Assembly: GCA_002869465.1 (NCBI GenBank) | Contig: PKSW01000475.1 | Span: 1 to 34,174, forward strand | Source: Marinilabiliales bacterium | GTDB taxonomy: Bacteria; Bacteroidota; Bacteroidia; Bacteroidales; F082 | Direction of reading: 5' to 3' | DNA length: 34,174 nucleotides | Shown here: in pieces, positions 15,991 to 25,284 of the stretch | Layout: each line of letters opens with the position of its first letter | Numbering within the stretch: the first letter of the stretch is position 1 | Translations under genes and position numbers: made by a program | Notes under the pieces: generated by a model | The model's database searches: none | Told to the model about the DNA's origin: nothing | Seen by the model: only the letters and a program-made list of their open reading frames with translations

Positions 15991-16293
15991 ATGCGAATCA
16001 TTGGCAAAAATAGAAAATTACTGACTGTGTTGTTATTGGCAGTCTTATTGTTGTCAATACAAACGATATCCGGTTGCAGGGGTAGTAAGGGTCAGCGGAG
16101 TGCATATAAAGCCCAAAAAGAGGCAGTAAAAGAAGATAAAAAAGAGCATGAAGAAATATTAAAAACCCATTACGACAGGCAATCGGATTATACGAAGCAA
16201 ATGATGAAAGATATGAAGAAGGAGAATAAAAGAATAAAAAAAAGTAAGAAAAGATCTCTTTGGGACCGCCTGTTTAATAACAAATGCCGGTAA
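15991..16293 (+). CDS. Small charged lipoprotein
   Basis: A 100-residue protein from ATG 15991; an upstream in-frame TTG at 15982 lies inside the promoter core and is rejected. The N-terminus is basic (MRIIGKNRK) then hydrophobic, ending in the lipobox TISGC. The mature part is almost all Lys, Glu, Asp and Arg, probably one long helix, and ends with SLWDRLFNNKCR. There is no recognisable domain. Bacteroidota encode many small Lys-rich lipoproteins of this sort with no assigned role. It stands alone between the Rieske-like lipoprotein and the efflux operon, in the same direction as the latter, 141 bases upstream of it. Confidence 0.65.
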   Translation: MRIIGKNRKLLTVLLLAVLLLSIQTISGCRGSKGQRSAYKAQKEAVKEDKKEHEEILKTHYDRQSDYTKQMMKDMKKENKRIKKSKKRSLWDRLFNNKCR

Positions 16294-16373
16294 TTATCAA
16301 GTTAAACCCCACCATATAAACCCCGTTATGTTTTTTTAACAAAAACCTTCAGAAACTGTTAACAATAAAATAG

Positions 16374-16402
16374 TTTCCAAAGTTTATATTTTTATATATT
16401 TG
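16374..16402 (+). promoter_or_regulatory. Efflux-operon promoter: TTTC, 17 bases, TATATTTG
   Basis: TATATTTG at 16395-16402 matches TAnnTTTG, and TTTC at 16374-16377 lies 17 bases upstream. The tolC-like ATG follows 32 bases downstream. No clear palindrome for the TetR protein was found around it. Confidence 0.6.
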
Positions 16403-16434
16403 CTGCTCGTTTTAAAATTCAAAATAGAGAATAG

Positions 16435-17784
16435 ATGAAAATATTCAATAAAATCATATTAGCCATCACGCTTCTTTTTACGATGGAATGCGCGAGTGCG
16501 CAAAACACCTATCAGTTCTCCCTGCAGGAAGCAATTGATTACGCCATGGAGAATAATTACGATGTAATCTACTCTGAGAAGAATATTGAGGCAGCTAAGC
16601 AACAAATGCGCGAAGCAACAGCATTTGGTTTGCCTCAAATTAATGGCTCAATTGATTATACGGATAATATTGCGTTGCCTACGAGTGTAATTCCTGGGGA
16701 TTTTTTTGGAACGCCAGGGCAAGATACAGAAATTCAATTTGGTACAAAATACAATATGAACGCTGGGCTTTTTGCCTCCCAACTACTATTTAGCGGGAAA
16801 TATATTGTTGGTCTTCAAACGGCAAAAATTTTCATGGAGAAAGCGTCTATTGACTTTTTTAAAGATAAAGTAGCCGTCAGGCAGCAGGTTGCAAATTCAT
16901 ATTATAGTGTTTTGTCTACTGAAGAGGCACTTTGGGTCATTGACACTACGCTTGCTGTTACCCAAGAGTTAGCTGAAGAGACCAGAATGACATATGACGT
17001 TGGTTTTGCAGAGGAAACCGATGTAGATCAATTGGAATTATTGGTGGCAGATTTGGAGGCTTCAAAGATTTATATTAAAAATCAATTGGGTATAACCCAT
17101 GCTTTTTTAAAATTTTACCTGGGGCTGTCCGATCAGGATACTGTAATATTAAAGGATAATATGGAAAACCTGATTGATCTGCGGAAAAATTCAAAGATAA
17201 TAAGCCGGCATTTTAACTATAATGAGAATGTTGATTATGCCTCTTTGGCAAAACAGAAAGAAATTAGGTGGATGCAGGTAAAATTGGAAAAAACCAATTA
17301 CATGCCAACTCTGGCTGCAAATATCAATGTGATGACAAATGCCCAGCGCGATCAGTGGGACTTTTTCGATCCGGGCGGTATATGGTATACCAGTTCGGCA
17401 TTTGGAGTTAGTTTACAGATACCTATATGGTCGAGTGGTGAGCGTGATGCTAAAGTAAAACAGGCGAAAATTGCTTTCGATCAAATATCGGTGCTGGAAG
17501 ATCAATTGATTACAACATTGAAATTACAATTTCAAACTGCACAAAATGAATATATAAATGCTTTCACTGTTTATAAGAATAAAGAAAAAGCCCGGAAAGT
17601 GGCAGAAAAGATTTTTACTACAACTAGTGTAAAGTTCACAGAAGGAATGGCTTCAAGTCTGGATATCCTGAATACTCAAAACCAGTTCCTGAGTGCAGAA
17701 CAGGATTATATCAATGCGGCATTGTCCTTATTGAAAGCCGGTGAAGAACTTGAAAAACTGCTCACCAAATCAATTAATCCATAA
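16435..17784 (+). CDS. TolC-family outer-membrane efflux protein
   Basis: Outer-membrane exit duct of a tripartite pump, 449 residues, with a signal peptide ending near ECASAQ. Two OEP repeats are visible: each has a long helix pair around a beta hairpin, for example YSLQEAIDYAMENNYDVIYS-like helix starts near residue 30 and NAGLFASQLLFSGKYIVGL near 110, and in the second half GVSLQIPIWSSGERDAKVKQ near 325. Length is normal. It is the first gene of a four-gene operon with the regulator, adaptor and RND pump; the next ATG is five bases after its stop. The substrate is unknown. Confidence 0.9.
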   Translation: MKIFNKIILAITLLFTMECASAQNTYQFSLQEAIDYAMENNYDVIYSEKNIEAAKQQMREATAFGLPQINGSIDYTDNIALPTSVIPGDFFGTPGQDTEIQFGTKYNMNAGLFASQLLFSGKYIVGLQTAKIFMEKASIDFFKDKVAVRQQVANSYYSVLSTEEALWVIDTTLAVTQELAEETRMTYDVGFAEETDVDQLELLVADLEASKIYIKNQLGITHAFLKFYLGLSDQDTVILKDNMENLIDLRKNSKIISRHFNYNENVDYASLAKQKEIRWMQVKLEKTNYMPTLAANINVMTNAQRDQWDFFDPGGIWYTSSAFGVSLQIPIWSSGERDAKVKQAKIAFDQISVLEDQLITTLKLQFQTAQNEYINAFTVYKNKEKARKVAEKIFTTTSVKFTEGMASSLDILNTQNQFLSAEQDYINAALSLLKAGEELEKLLTKSINP

Positions 17785-17789
17785 AGAAC

Positions 17790-18401
17790 ATGAACGAAAA
17801 AAAGTTAGAAATCGTCAAAAAGGTGTATGAGCTTTATCGTCAGTTTGGTATCCGCAGTGTTACTATGGATGATGTGGTGCGCGAACTGGGGATCTCAAAA
17901 AAAACACTTTACCAGCACTTTAAAGATAAGACAGATATGGTATTGGCGGTGATGGAATATGATTTTGAAACCAAAAAGGAAGAATATATCAAGTGTTTCG
18001 GTGCGCAGTTGAATGCAGTTGAAGAGTTGATTAACTATTCAATACTGCAACTGAAGATCATAATGGATCATAAGCCTACCCTCATTTATGACCTTAAAAA
18101 GTATTACCCGGCCGTATTCGATCATTTCAATAAATTAAAACGTGAAAATATGTACAACGGGCTTCTTATGAATTTGAAACGGGGTAAAAAAGAAGGGCTG
18201 TATCGTAGTGACTTAAATGTTGAATTGATCGCACGTTTAAATCTTGTTCGCGTTGAAGGCATGTTGAACTCAAAGATATTTAAACCGGAAGAAATAAGAT
18301 CACACGAGTTTTTTAAAGAACTAATAAAATATCATGCATATGGTATTGTGAGTGAAAAAGGAAGAAAAGTATTAGAATTAAATATTGATAAACTGAAATA
18401 A
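17790..18401 (+). CDS. TetR/AcrR-family transcriptional regulator
   Basis: A 203-residue repressor-type protein. The N-terminal TetR helix-turn-helix is clear: residues 1-50 include YELYRQFGIRSVTMDDVVRE, then LGISKKTLYQHFKDKTDMV, the DNA-reading helix. The C-terminal two-thirds is helical and should hold the ligand pocket and dimer interface; it has no close similarity I can name. Its place inside the operon between the tolC-like and adaptor genes suggests it represses its own operon and responds to a pump substrate. This arrangement is common in Bacteroidota. The ligand and operator are unknown. Confidence 0.93.
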   Translation: MNEKKLEIVKKVYELYRQFGIRSVTMDDVVRELGISKKTLYQHFKDKTDMVLAVMEYDFETKKEEYIKCFGAQLNAVEELINYSILQLKIIMDHKPTLIYDLKKYYPAVFDHFNKLKRENMYNGLLMNLKRGKKEGLYRSDLNVELIARLNLVRVEGMLNSKIFKPEEIRSHEFFKELIKYHAYGIVSEKGRKVLELNIDKLK

Positions 18402-18408
18402 TAAATAA

Positions 18409-19536
18409 ATGAAAAAATTATTCACACTTATTATACTGGCAAGTTTGCTGGTTGCCTGTAGTAATGGAGGGTCTGACCCCGAATCAATTCAGAATGATAT
18501 AAAAAAATATAAGAACGAAATCATCGATCTGGAAGCAAAAATAAAAGACCTGGAAGCGAAATTACCTGAAAACGGCGTGGAAATAAATAAATTAAAAGTT
18601 CGAGTAAAGGAAGTTAACAGGAAAAATTTTTCAAAGTTTTTTGAAGCTACCGGGCAACTTGAAGCCAAAGATGAAGCATATATCAGTCCGGAAGTTAGTG
18701 GTCAGATAACCAGTATAAACGTCAAAGAAGGAGAGATAGTTGCCAAAGGTCAGTTATTGGCCAAATTAAACACCAGCCTGATCGAAAAAAACATAGAGGA
18801 ACTAAAAACGCAACTCGATTTGGCGGAAACTTTTTACAATAAGCAATCGGAGTTATGGGAAAAGGGCATTGGTTCGGAACGCCAGTATCTGGAGACAAAA
18901 AATAATTACGAAACGTTAAAAAATAAGCTGGCGGCCCTGCAAACACAATATAATATGTCTATTATAAAATCACCTATTAGCGGTGATATTGAAAAAATTA
19001 TGTTGAAAAAAGGGGAGTTGGCTGTACCTGGAATGCAGCTTATGCACATTGTAAATCTCGATAAGCTTTTAGTTTCTGCAATGATATCCGAATCATACTT
19101 ACCAGTTATTCATAAAGGAGATGAGGTAGCTATCACATTCCCCACTTATCCCGATCTTGTTTTACATGAAAAAGTAAGTAGAGTTGGGAATGTTATCAAC
19201 CAACAAAATAGAACATTCATTGTAGAAATTGAAATCAGTAATAAGGATGGTAGGTTAAAACCAAATTTACTTGCAACGATCAAAGTAAACGATTATAATG
19301 CTGAAAACGCATTGCTGGTTCCTTCCCTGATTATTCGTGAAGATTTGAAAGGGGCATATTTATATGTCGCAGAACAGCTGGATAATACCTGGGTTTCGAA
19401 TAAAAGATATGTTGATACAGGACGTTCATATATGAATGAAACTGAAATTCTTTCAGGAATAACTGAAGGAGATTTAGTGATTACAGATGGATATAGTGAT
19501 GTTTCTGACGGAACGGTGATAAGTATATCTAAATAA
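18409..19536 (+). CDS. RND efflux periplasmic adaptor (membrane fusion protein), lipoprotein
   Basis: Periplasmic adaptor of 375 residues that links the RND pump to the TolC-like duct. It is a lipoprotein (LLVACS, Cys17). Directly after the anchor is a short charged coiled coil (about 26-55, IIDLEAKIKDLEAKL), which is an addition to the standard adaptor. Then come the lipoyl half (AYISPEVSGQITSINVKEGE), an alpha-hairpin (about 125-180), the second lipoyl half (IIKSPISGDIEKIMLKKGE), a beta-barrel, and a membrane-proximal domain. It starts seven bases after the tetR stop. The length is normal once the extra coiled coil is counted. Confidence 0.92.
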   Translation: MKKLFTLIILASLLVACSNGGSDPESIQNDIKKYKNEIIDLEAKIKDLEAKLPENGVEINKLKVRVKEVNRKNFSKFFEATGQLEAKDEAYISPEVSGQITSINVKEGEIVAKGQLLAKLNTSLIEKNIEELKTQLDLAETFYNKQSELWEKGIGSERQYLETKNNYETLKNKLAALQTQYNMSIIKSPISGDIEKIMLKKGELAVPGMQLMHIVNLDKLLVSAMISESYLPVIHKGDEVAITFPTYPDLVLHEKVSRVGNVINQQNRTFIVEIEISNKDGRLKPNLLATIKVNDYNAENALLVPSLIIREDLKGAYLYVAEQLDNTWVSNKRYVDTGRSYMNETEILSGITEGDLVITDGYSDVSDGTVISISK

Positions 19537-19557
19537 ATTGACTAAACAACTATACGA

Positions 19558-22500
19558 ATGGAGAATAAAAATAAAGAAGTTGTCAGGAATTTCTGGCTTT
19601 CCTCATGGGCATTAAATAATAAAAATACGGTTTACTTAATTATTTTAGCCATTTTCACTTTCGGAACATACTCCTATGTTTCGTTACCGAAAGAGTTATT
19701 CCCCGAAATTAATATTCCCACGGTAATGGTTCAATCGTTGTATCCGGGTAATGCGCCAGTTGATATTGAGAATTTAATAACCAGGCAGCTTGAAAAGGAA
19801 ATAGAATCGGTAAAGGGAATTAAAAAAATGACTTCACTCTCAAGTCAGGATATTTCAAATATTTTCGTGGAATTCCAAACCAATGTAGACATTAAAACAG
19901 CCCTGCAAGATGTAAAAGATGCCGTAGACAAAGCAAGAAGCGATTTACCAACTGATTTACTTGACGATCCCATGGTAACTGATATTGATTTTTCTGAATT
20001 TCCAGTTATTAATATAAATCTGTCAGGTGATTATAGTATTAACGAATTAAAAGACTATGCCGAAGATTTGAAAGATGAGTTTGAGGCTATTTATGAAGTT
20101 TCAAAGGTTAATTTAACGGGTATAACCGAACGTGAGGTTAAAATTAAACTTGATCCTTTTAAAATGAGTGCTATGGAAGTGAGTTTTAGCGACGTTGAAA
20201 ATGCTGTTGCTGCGGAAAACATTTCCATGTCGGGTGGCGATATTTTAATGGGAAGAATTAAACGGTCTGTTAGGTTGATTGGTGAATTCACTGATCCCTC
20301 TGAAATAGACAATATTATTGTAAAAAGCGAAAAAGGAAATATTGTTTATTTAAAAGATATCGGTAAAGTTGAATATGGTTTTGCCGAAAGGGATAGTTAT
20401 GCGCGACTGGAAAAAAATCCCGTAGTTTCATTGCAAGTGGTTAAAAAAAGTGGGGAAAACCTATTATCAACTATCGATCAGGTGGTAAACATTCTGGATG
20501 AATCAAAGAAGGATCATATTATTCCTGAAAACCTGAGAATTTCAATAACACAGGATCAATCTGAGATGGTTAAAAAGCAATTAAGTAACTTGGAAAACAG
20601 CATTATTATGGGGATGATTTTCGTCATCATTGTCTTATTTCTGTTTTTAGGAACACGTAATTCTCTGTTTGTTGGAATAGCAATTCCCTTGTCTATGTTC
20701 ATGTCATTTATGATCATGGGTATGTTAGGATATAAGATCAATATGATCGTTCTTTTCTCTCTGATCCTGGCACTAGGTATGCTGGTAGATAATGCAATTG
20801 TTGTAACTGAAAATATTTACCGGTATGTTTGGAAGGGGTACTCAGTGATTGAAGCTGCAAAACAAGCAACAGGGGAAGTAGCGATGCCTATCATTTCATC
20901 AACAGCTACAACGCTTGCTGCTTTTGTTCCTCTCTTATTCTGGGATAGCCTCATGGGCGAATTTATGTCGTTTTTGCCAGTTACTTTAATTATAGTCCTT
21001 ACCTCGTCACTGTTTGTTGCACTAGTTATTATTCCGGTAATCTTCGCTCAATTCTTTAAAAAGGGCGCTAATGTTGTCTTGCCCAAACCCAAAAAAAGCC
21101 TGACGACTGCCTTTGTACTTGTATTATTTGGACTGCTTTTTTATGTTTTAAAAGTAAATTGGATAGGAACCTTGTTAATGCTGTTTGCACTAATAGGAAT
21201 TCTTGATTTACTCTTTTTATCAAGGTTAGCGATGTGGTTCCAGAACGTGGCTTTGCCTTGGTTAGAGGAAACCTATATAAAATTTATCAATTTTGCCCTT
21301 AAGGGATGGCGCCCTTATGCACTTATAGCAGGAACATTTATACTCATGTTTGTTACGATGGCATTTTATTTTGGATCAGATCCAAAGGTGGTAAACTTTC
21401 CCACTTCTCCACCAAAATATATTAATGTCCTTGCTGAAATGCCCATTAATACAGATATTGATGTAATGGATTCAGCGATGTACAAAATCGAAAATAAAGT
21501 TTTTGAAGTACTTGATCCTGATACTGATATTGTAAAATCAGTTTTGACAACGGTCGGAAAAGGAGCTATAGGTGAACGTGAAGGCTGGAGTGGAAGAAGT
21601 GGTGGATCAAACCGTGGCCTAATCACAATTAATTTTGTCGAATTTGAGGATAGAATGGGGAAAGATACCTGGAAGATTCTTAACGATTTAACGGATAAAT
21701 TAGTGGGTCAATATCCTGGTATTACCATTTCAGTTGAAGAACAAAAAAATGGTCCACCAGTTGGAAAGCCAATTAATCTTGAAATTCATGGACAAGATTT
21801 TAACACCCTTGTATATTTAACGGATACCATCCGCTCAGTAATTAACAGGAACAATATTTCTGGTATAGAGGGTTTAAAAATTGATCTTGATGTTGGCAAA
21901 CCTGAAATCATCGTTCATATCAACAGGGAAAAAGCGCGTCGATACGGACTTTCAACAGCTCAAATAGGAAGTGCTCTAAGAACTGCTTTATTCGGCAAAG
22001 ATATATCTGACTTTAAGGCGGGTGAAGATGAATACAAAATCAGGATGAATCTGGATGATAACTACAGATATAATTTAGCTGATTTGATAAATCAGCGTAT
22101 TACTTTCCGCAGCGCATCAAGTGGAAAAATCGTTCAGGTCCCTATATCTGCTGTAGTTAATTTCGAATATGGCACAACTTATGGCGCCATTACCCGAATT
22201 GACAGGGACAGGGTAATTACGATTTATTCAAATGTTTTGCAGGGATATAATGCAACTGAAATCAATAATGAGTTGAAACAGATCATGAAAGATTTTGAAT
22301 TTCCGCAGGGGTATGGCTACGAATTTACCGGAGAACAGGAAGAGCAGGCTGAATCTATGGCTTTTTTGGAAACAGCATTGTTAATTGCTGTTGCCTTGAT
22401 TGCTATCATTTTGGTTTCACAATTTAATTCGTTTGTAAAACCAGCTATTATTATCTTTACTGTATTGTTGAGTACTATTGGAGTATTTGGAGGGCTGGCT

Positions 22501-22980
22501 ACTTTTAAGATGGACTTCGTGGTCATTATGACAGGAATCGGAATAGTATCGTTAGCGGGAGTTGTAGTAAACAATGGAATAGTATTAATCGATTATATTG
22601 GTTTGCTAAAACAGCGCAAAAGAAAAGAACTTGACTTTCCGGATGGTGCTGATTTGCCAATAGATATTGCCAAGCAATGTATTGTTGATGGAGGAAAGAC
22701 CAGGTTGCGCCCTGTATTGTTAACAGCCATAACAACGGTACTGGGACTTATACCTTTGGCAACCGGTCTTAACGTTGATATACTTGCTTTTTTGGAGACA
22801 TTCAACCCTCATATCTACTTTGGTGGTGATAATGTAGCATTCTGGGGCCCAATGAGTTGGACAGTAATCTTCGGATTGAGTTTTGCAACTTTCTTAACCC
22901 TGGTTATTGTGCCATCCATGTATCATGTGTTGGTTGTTGGCAAGATGAAATTAGGTAAGATGTTTAAGCAACAGGGATAA
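19558..22980 (+). CDS. RND-family efflux pump (HAE1/AcrB type)
   Basis: Inner-membrane proton-driven pump of 1,140 residues. It has the RND layout: TM1 near residue 25, a large periplasmic loop with YPGNAPVDIENLITRQLEKE, TM2-TM6 at about 340-500, a second loop, and TM8-TM12 near the end. The proton-relay helix reads GMLVDNAIVVTENIYR; its Asp is kept, while the second acidic residue of AcrB (DD) is Asn here, as in many Bacteroidota pumps. An extra hydrophobic pair near residues 510-560 follows TM6 and makes it longer than AcrB (1,049). The substrate may be drugs, bile-like compounds or metabolites; metal export is less likely as no Met relay was noticed. Confidence 0.93.
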   Translation: MENKNKEVVRNFWLSSWALNNKNTVYLIILAIFTFGTYSYVSLPKELFPEINIPTVMVQSLYPGNAPVDIENLITRQLEKEIESVKGIKKMTSLSSQDISNIFVEFQTNVDIKTALQDVKDAVDKARSDLPTDLLDDPMVTDIDFSEFPVININLSGDYSINELKDYAEDLKDEFEAIYEVSKVNLTGITEREVKIKLDPFKMSAMEVSFSDVENAVAAENISMSGGDILMGRIKRSVRLIGEFTDPSEIDNIIVKSEKGNIVYLKDIGKVEYGFAERDSYARLEKNPVVSLQVVKKSGENLLSTIDQVVNILDESKKDHIIPENLRISITQDQSEMVKKQLSNLENSIIMGMIFVIIVLFLFLGTRNSLFVGIAIPLSMFMSFMIMGMLGYKINMIVLFSLILALGMLVDNAIVVTENIYRYVWKGYSVIEAAKQATGEVAMPIISSTATTLAAFVPLLFWDSLMGEFMSFLPVTLIIVLTSSLFVALVIIPVIFAQFFKKGANVVLPKPKKSLTTAFVLVLFGLLFYVLKVNWIGTLLMLFALIGILDLLFLSRLAMWFQNVALPWLEETYIKFINFALKGWRPYALIAGTFILMFVTMAFYFGSDPKVVNFPTSPPKYINVLAEMPINTDIDVMDSAMYKIENKVFEVLDPDTDIVKSVLTTVGKGAIGEREGWSGRSGGSNRGLITINFVEFEDRMGKDTWKILNDLTDKLVGQYPGITISVEEQKNGPPVGKPINLEIHGQDFNTLVYLTDTIRSVINRNNISGIEGLKIDLDVGKPEIIVHINREKARRYGLSTAQIGSALRTALFGKDISDFKAGEDEYKIRMNLDDNYRYNLADLINQRITFRSASSGKIVQVPISAVVNFEYGTTYGAITRIDRDRVITIYSNVLQGYNATEINNELKQIMKDFEFPQGYGYEFTGEQEEQAESMAFLETALLIAVALIAIILVSQFNSFVKPAIIIFTVLLSTIGVFGGLATFKMDFVVIMTGIGIVSLAGVVVNNGIVLIDYIGLLKQRKRKELDFPDGADLPIDIAKQCIVDGGKTRLRPVLLTAITTVLGLIPLATGLNVDILAFLETFNPHIYFGGDNVAFWGPMSWTVIFGLSFATFLTLVIVPSMYHVLVVGKMKLGKMFKQQG

Positions 22981-22999
22981 AATAAGCAGATTGAAATAA

Positions 23000-23029
23000 A
23001 AAAAGGGATTTCGATTGAAATCCCTTTTT
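23000..23029. terminator. Bidirectional terminator between efflux operon and EF-G-like gene
   Basis: AAAAAGGGATTTC (23000-23012) and GAAATCCCTTTTT (23017-23029) are a perfect 13-bp stem with the loop GATT. It has T runs in both directions, so it serves the efflux operon (plus) and the EF-G-like gene (minus). Confidence 0.9.
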
Positions 23030-23048
23030 AATGTTTTAATATTTGAAA

Positions 23049-25184
23049 TTAATCTTCATCTTCCAAAGACTCTTCGTATTCTTTGAGCAGTTTGTCCTGA
23101 ACATCGCCCGGCACCTGCTGGTAATTGTCGTAGGTTAACTTAAACGTTCCCCTACCTGAAGTAATAGAGCTTAATGAAGTCACATATTTACTCATTTCAG
23201 CCAATGGAACCTTTGCTTTGATCACCTGGTTTTTACCTTCAGAATCCATCCCCATAATGATGGCACGTCTGCCTTGCAGGTCAGTCATTACCGCTCCCAT
23301 ATTATCCTCAGGAATACTCACTACCAAATCGCAAATTGGTTCCATAATTTTTGGACCTGCATTTTTAAATGCGGTGCTGAAAGCATGACGTCCGGCGAGC
23401 TTGAAAGAAATCTCATTGGAGTCGACCGGGTGCATTTTTCCATCATAGATGTAAACAACAATATCGCGGGCGTATGAGCCGGTCAAAGGGCCTTCATTCA
23501 TTCGTTCCATAACGCCTTTTAAAATGGCAGGAAGGAAGCGCTGATCAATGGATCCACCTACGATACAGTTATTGAATACCAGTTTACCACCCCAGGGCAG
23601 ATCGTGTACATCAGTACCACGAACCGGGAAATCGGTTGGGTCTTTATAGCCTTCAAAATAAGGCTGGATCATTAAATGAACCTCACCAAACTGTCCTGAT
23701 CCACCTGATTGCTTTTTATGGCGGTAGTCGGCACGGGCCGATTTGGTAATGGTTTCACGATAAGGGATTTTAGGCGGGAATAAATTGATGTCAATTTTAT
23801 GAATATTGTTCAAATACCATTTCACCGTGTTCACATGAAATTCACCCTGCGATTTTAAGAGCAACTGCTTTAATTCGCGTGAAAACTCAATGATTAAAGT
23901 TGGGTCTGTTTTGTGCATTTCATTTAAAACGGCACCCAGTTTTTCATCATCGGATGAATTCTCAGGTTTGACCGCAATTGTGTACAATGGCTCAGGTAAA
24001 TGCAATGGTTCAAAGCCACCTGCTGCAGCTTTTGGATCCATTAATGAATCGCTGGTTCTAACATCTTTCAGTTTAATGGTAACAGCAATATCACCTGCAT
24101 AAACAGTATCTACTTTTTCGCGGTTTTTACCATTAAGGATAAATAATTGTGAAATCCTTTCTTTATTATCATTCCGTGTATTAATCAGGTCTTGTGCTTC
24201 TTTAACCGTTCCGCCCAATACTTTAAAGAAGGAAACTTCACCCAGGTGAGGCTCAATGGATGTCTTAAAAACAAAGAGAGCTGTCGGATCATTTGCGTTA
24301 CATGAAAATTCTTTTCCTTTTTTGGTCTTTTTTACCGGCATCAGATCAGGGGAAGGACATGAAAGGGTAATAAACTCCAGAATGCGGTGTATACCAATAC
24401 CGTGTTTTGCTGAAGAACACATCACCGGGAAGATACTTCTGGAAACCATTCCTAACCTTACACCTTCTCTCATTTCGTCCATGGTAAGCGTATCGTGCTC
24501 AAAATATTTTTCCATGAGTGCTTCGTCACCTTCGGCTGCATTTTCAACCAAAGTCAGGTGTAATTCTTCTGCTTTATCTTTTTCTGAATCAGGAATATCA
24601 GTAACTTCAGGTGCACCACCGCCATCTTTAAATGTAAGTTGTTTCATCAGGATGAGGTCAATCACGGTATTGAAACCTTCACCGGCATTTACCGGGTATT
24701 GAACGATGGTAACTTTTTCACCAAAGTAATCTTTCAGCGAACGGATGGTTTCATCAAAATTAGCCCCATGATGGTCTAACTGGTTGATTGAAAAGAATAC
24801 CGGTGTATTATTGGCGGCTGTTTGTCTCCAAGCGGTTTCTGTGGTAGCTTCAACACCAGATTGTCCGTTCACCAGGAAAAGTGCTGTGTCGGCAGCATCA
24901 ATAGCAGCGATGGTTTCTCCTACGAAATCTGAAAATCCCGGAGTATCAATGATATTTATTTTTATATCGTTAAAAATGGTATTCAGCAAGGATGAATGGA
25001 CAGAATGCTGCCTTTCAATCTCAATTTGTTTGTAGTCGGAAACAGTATTATGATCTTCAACAGTTCCTTTCCTATTGATTGATTTTCCTTCAAAAAGCAT
25101 GGACTCAGCCATGGTAGTTTTCCCTGACTTAGCTCCACCAATCAACGCAACATTCCTAATTTCAGTCGTCTTAAAAACCTTCAT
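23049..25184 (-). CDS. EF-G-like translation factor (second EF-G paralogue)
   Basis: A 711-residue translational GTPase-fold protein with all five EF-G domains. P-loop GGAKSGKT (16-23), switch II DTPGFSDFVGE (80-90), base-binding NQLD (134-137), and the domain IV start GGSGQFGEVHL are visible. It differs from housekeeping EF-G in three places: the P-loop lacks the AHIDAGKTT pattern, switch I has ERQHSVHSS instead of RGITI, and the catalytic His of DTPGH is Phe. It therefore belongs to the EF-G-like group rather than FusA. A Bacteroides EF-G paralogue without GTPase activity has been reported to matter in starvation; whether this is its orthologue is not certain. It has its own promoter core and terminator. 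Confidence 0.9.
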   Translation of the reverse strand: MKVFKTTEIRNVALIGGAKSGKTTMAESMLFEGKSINRKGTVEDHNTVSDYKQIEIERQHSVHSSLLNTIFNDIKINIIDTPGFSDFVGETIAAIDAADTALFLVNGQSGVEATTETAWRQTAANNTPVFFSINQLDHHGANFDETIRSLKDYFGEKVTIVQYPVNAGEGFNTVIDLILMKQLTFKDGGGAPEVTDIPDSEKDKAEELHLTLVENAAEGDEALMEKYFEHDTLTMDEMREGVRLGMVSRSIFPVMCSSAKHGIGIHRILEFITLSCPSPDLMPVKKTKKGKEFSCNANDPTALFVFKTSIEPHLGEVSFFKVLGGTVKEAQDLINTRNDNKERISQLFILNGKNREKVDTVYAGDIAVTIKLKDVRTSDSLMDPKAAAGGFEPLHLPEPLYTIAVKPENSSDDEKLGAVLNEMHKTDPTLIIEFSRELKQLLLKSQGEFHVNTVKWYLNNIHKIDINLFPPKIPYRETITKSARADYRHKKQSGGSGQFGEVHLMIQPYFEGYKDPTDFPVRGTDVHDLPWGGKLVFNNCIVGGSIDQRFLPAILKGVMERMNEGPLTGSYARDIVVYIYDGKMHPVDSNEISFKLAGRHAFSTAFKNAGPKIMEPICDLVVSIPEDNMGAVMTDLQGRRAIIMGMDSEGKNQVIKAKVPLAEMSKYVTSLSSITSGRGTFKLTYDNYQQVPGDVQDKLLKEYEESLEDED

Positions 25185-25231
25185 AATAATCGTATTCTTA
25201 AATGGTTAGCACTTTAAAATTTATAGGTGGG

Positions 25232-25239
25232 CAAATGTA
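25232..25239 (-). promoter_or_regulatory. Promoter core TACATTTG of the EF-G-like gene
   Basis: The minus strand reads TACATTTG, an exact TAnnTTTG match, 47 bases before the ATG at 25184. No -33 box stands out. Confidence 0.5.
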
Positions 25240-25284
25240 ATAAAATAAGTTTTTCGTTAGCAGCTATTTAACTATTTATACTGA

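Noticed and set aside
16294..16434. Possible terminator or small RNA before the efflux operon
   Set aside because: There is a T run at about 16331-16337, but only a 4-bp stem (GTTA/TAAC) could be drawn around it; nothing beyond the promoter is supported.
24256..24702. 148-codon plus-strand frame inside the EF-G-like gene
   Set aside because: It is a shadow of a strongly conserved coding sequence on the other strand and has no recognisable domain.
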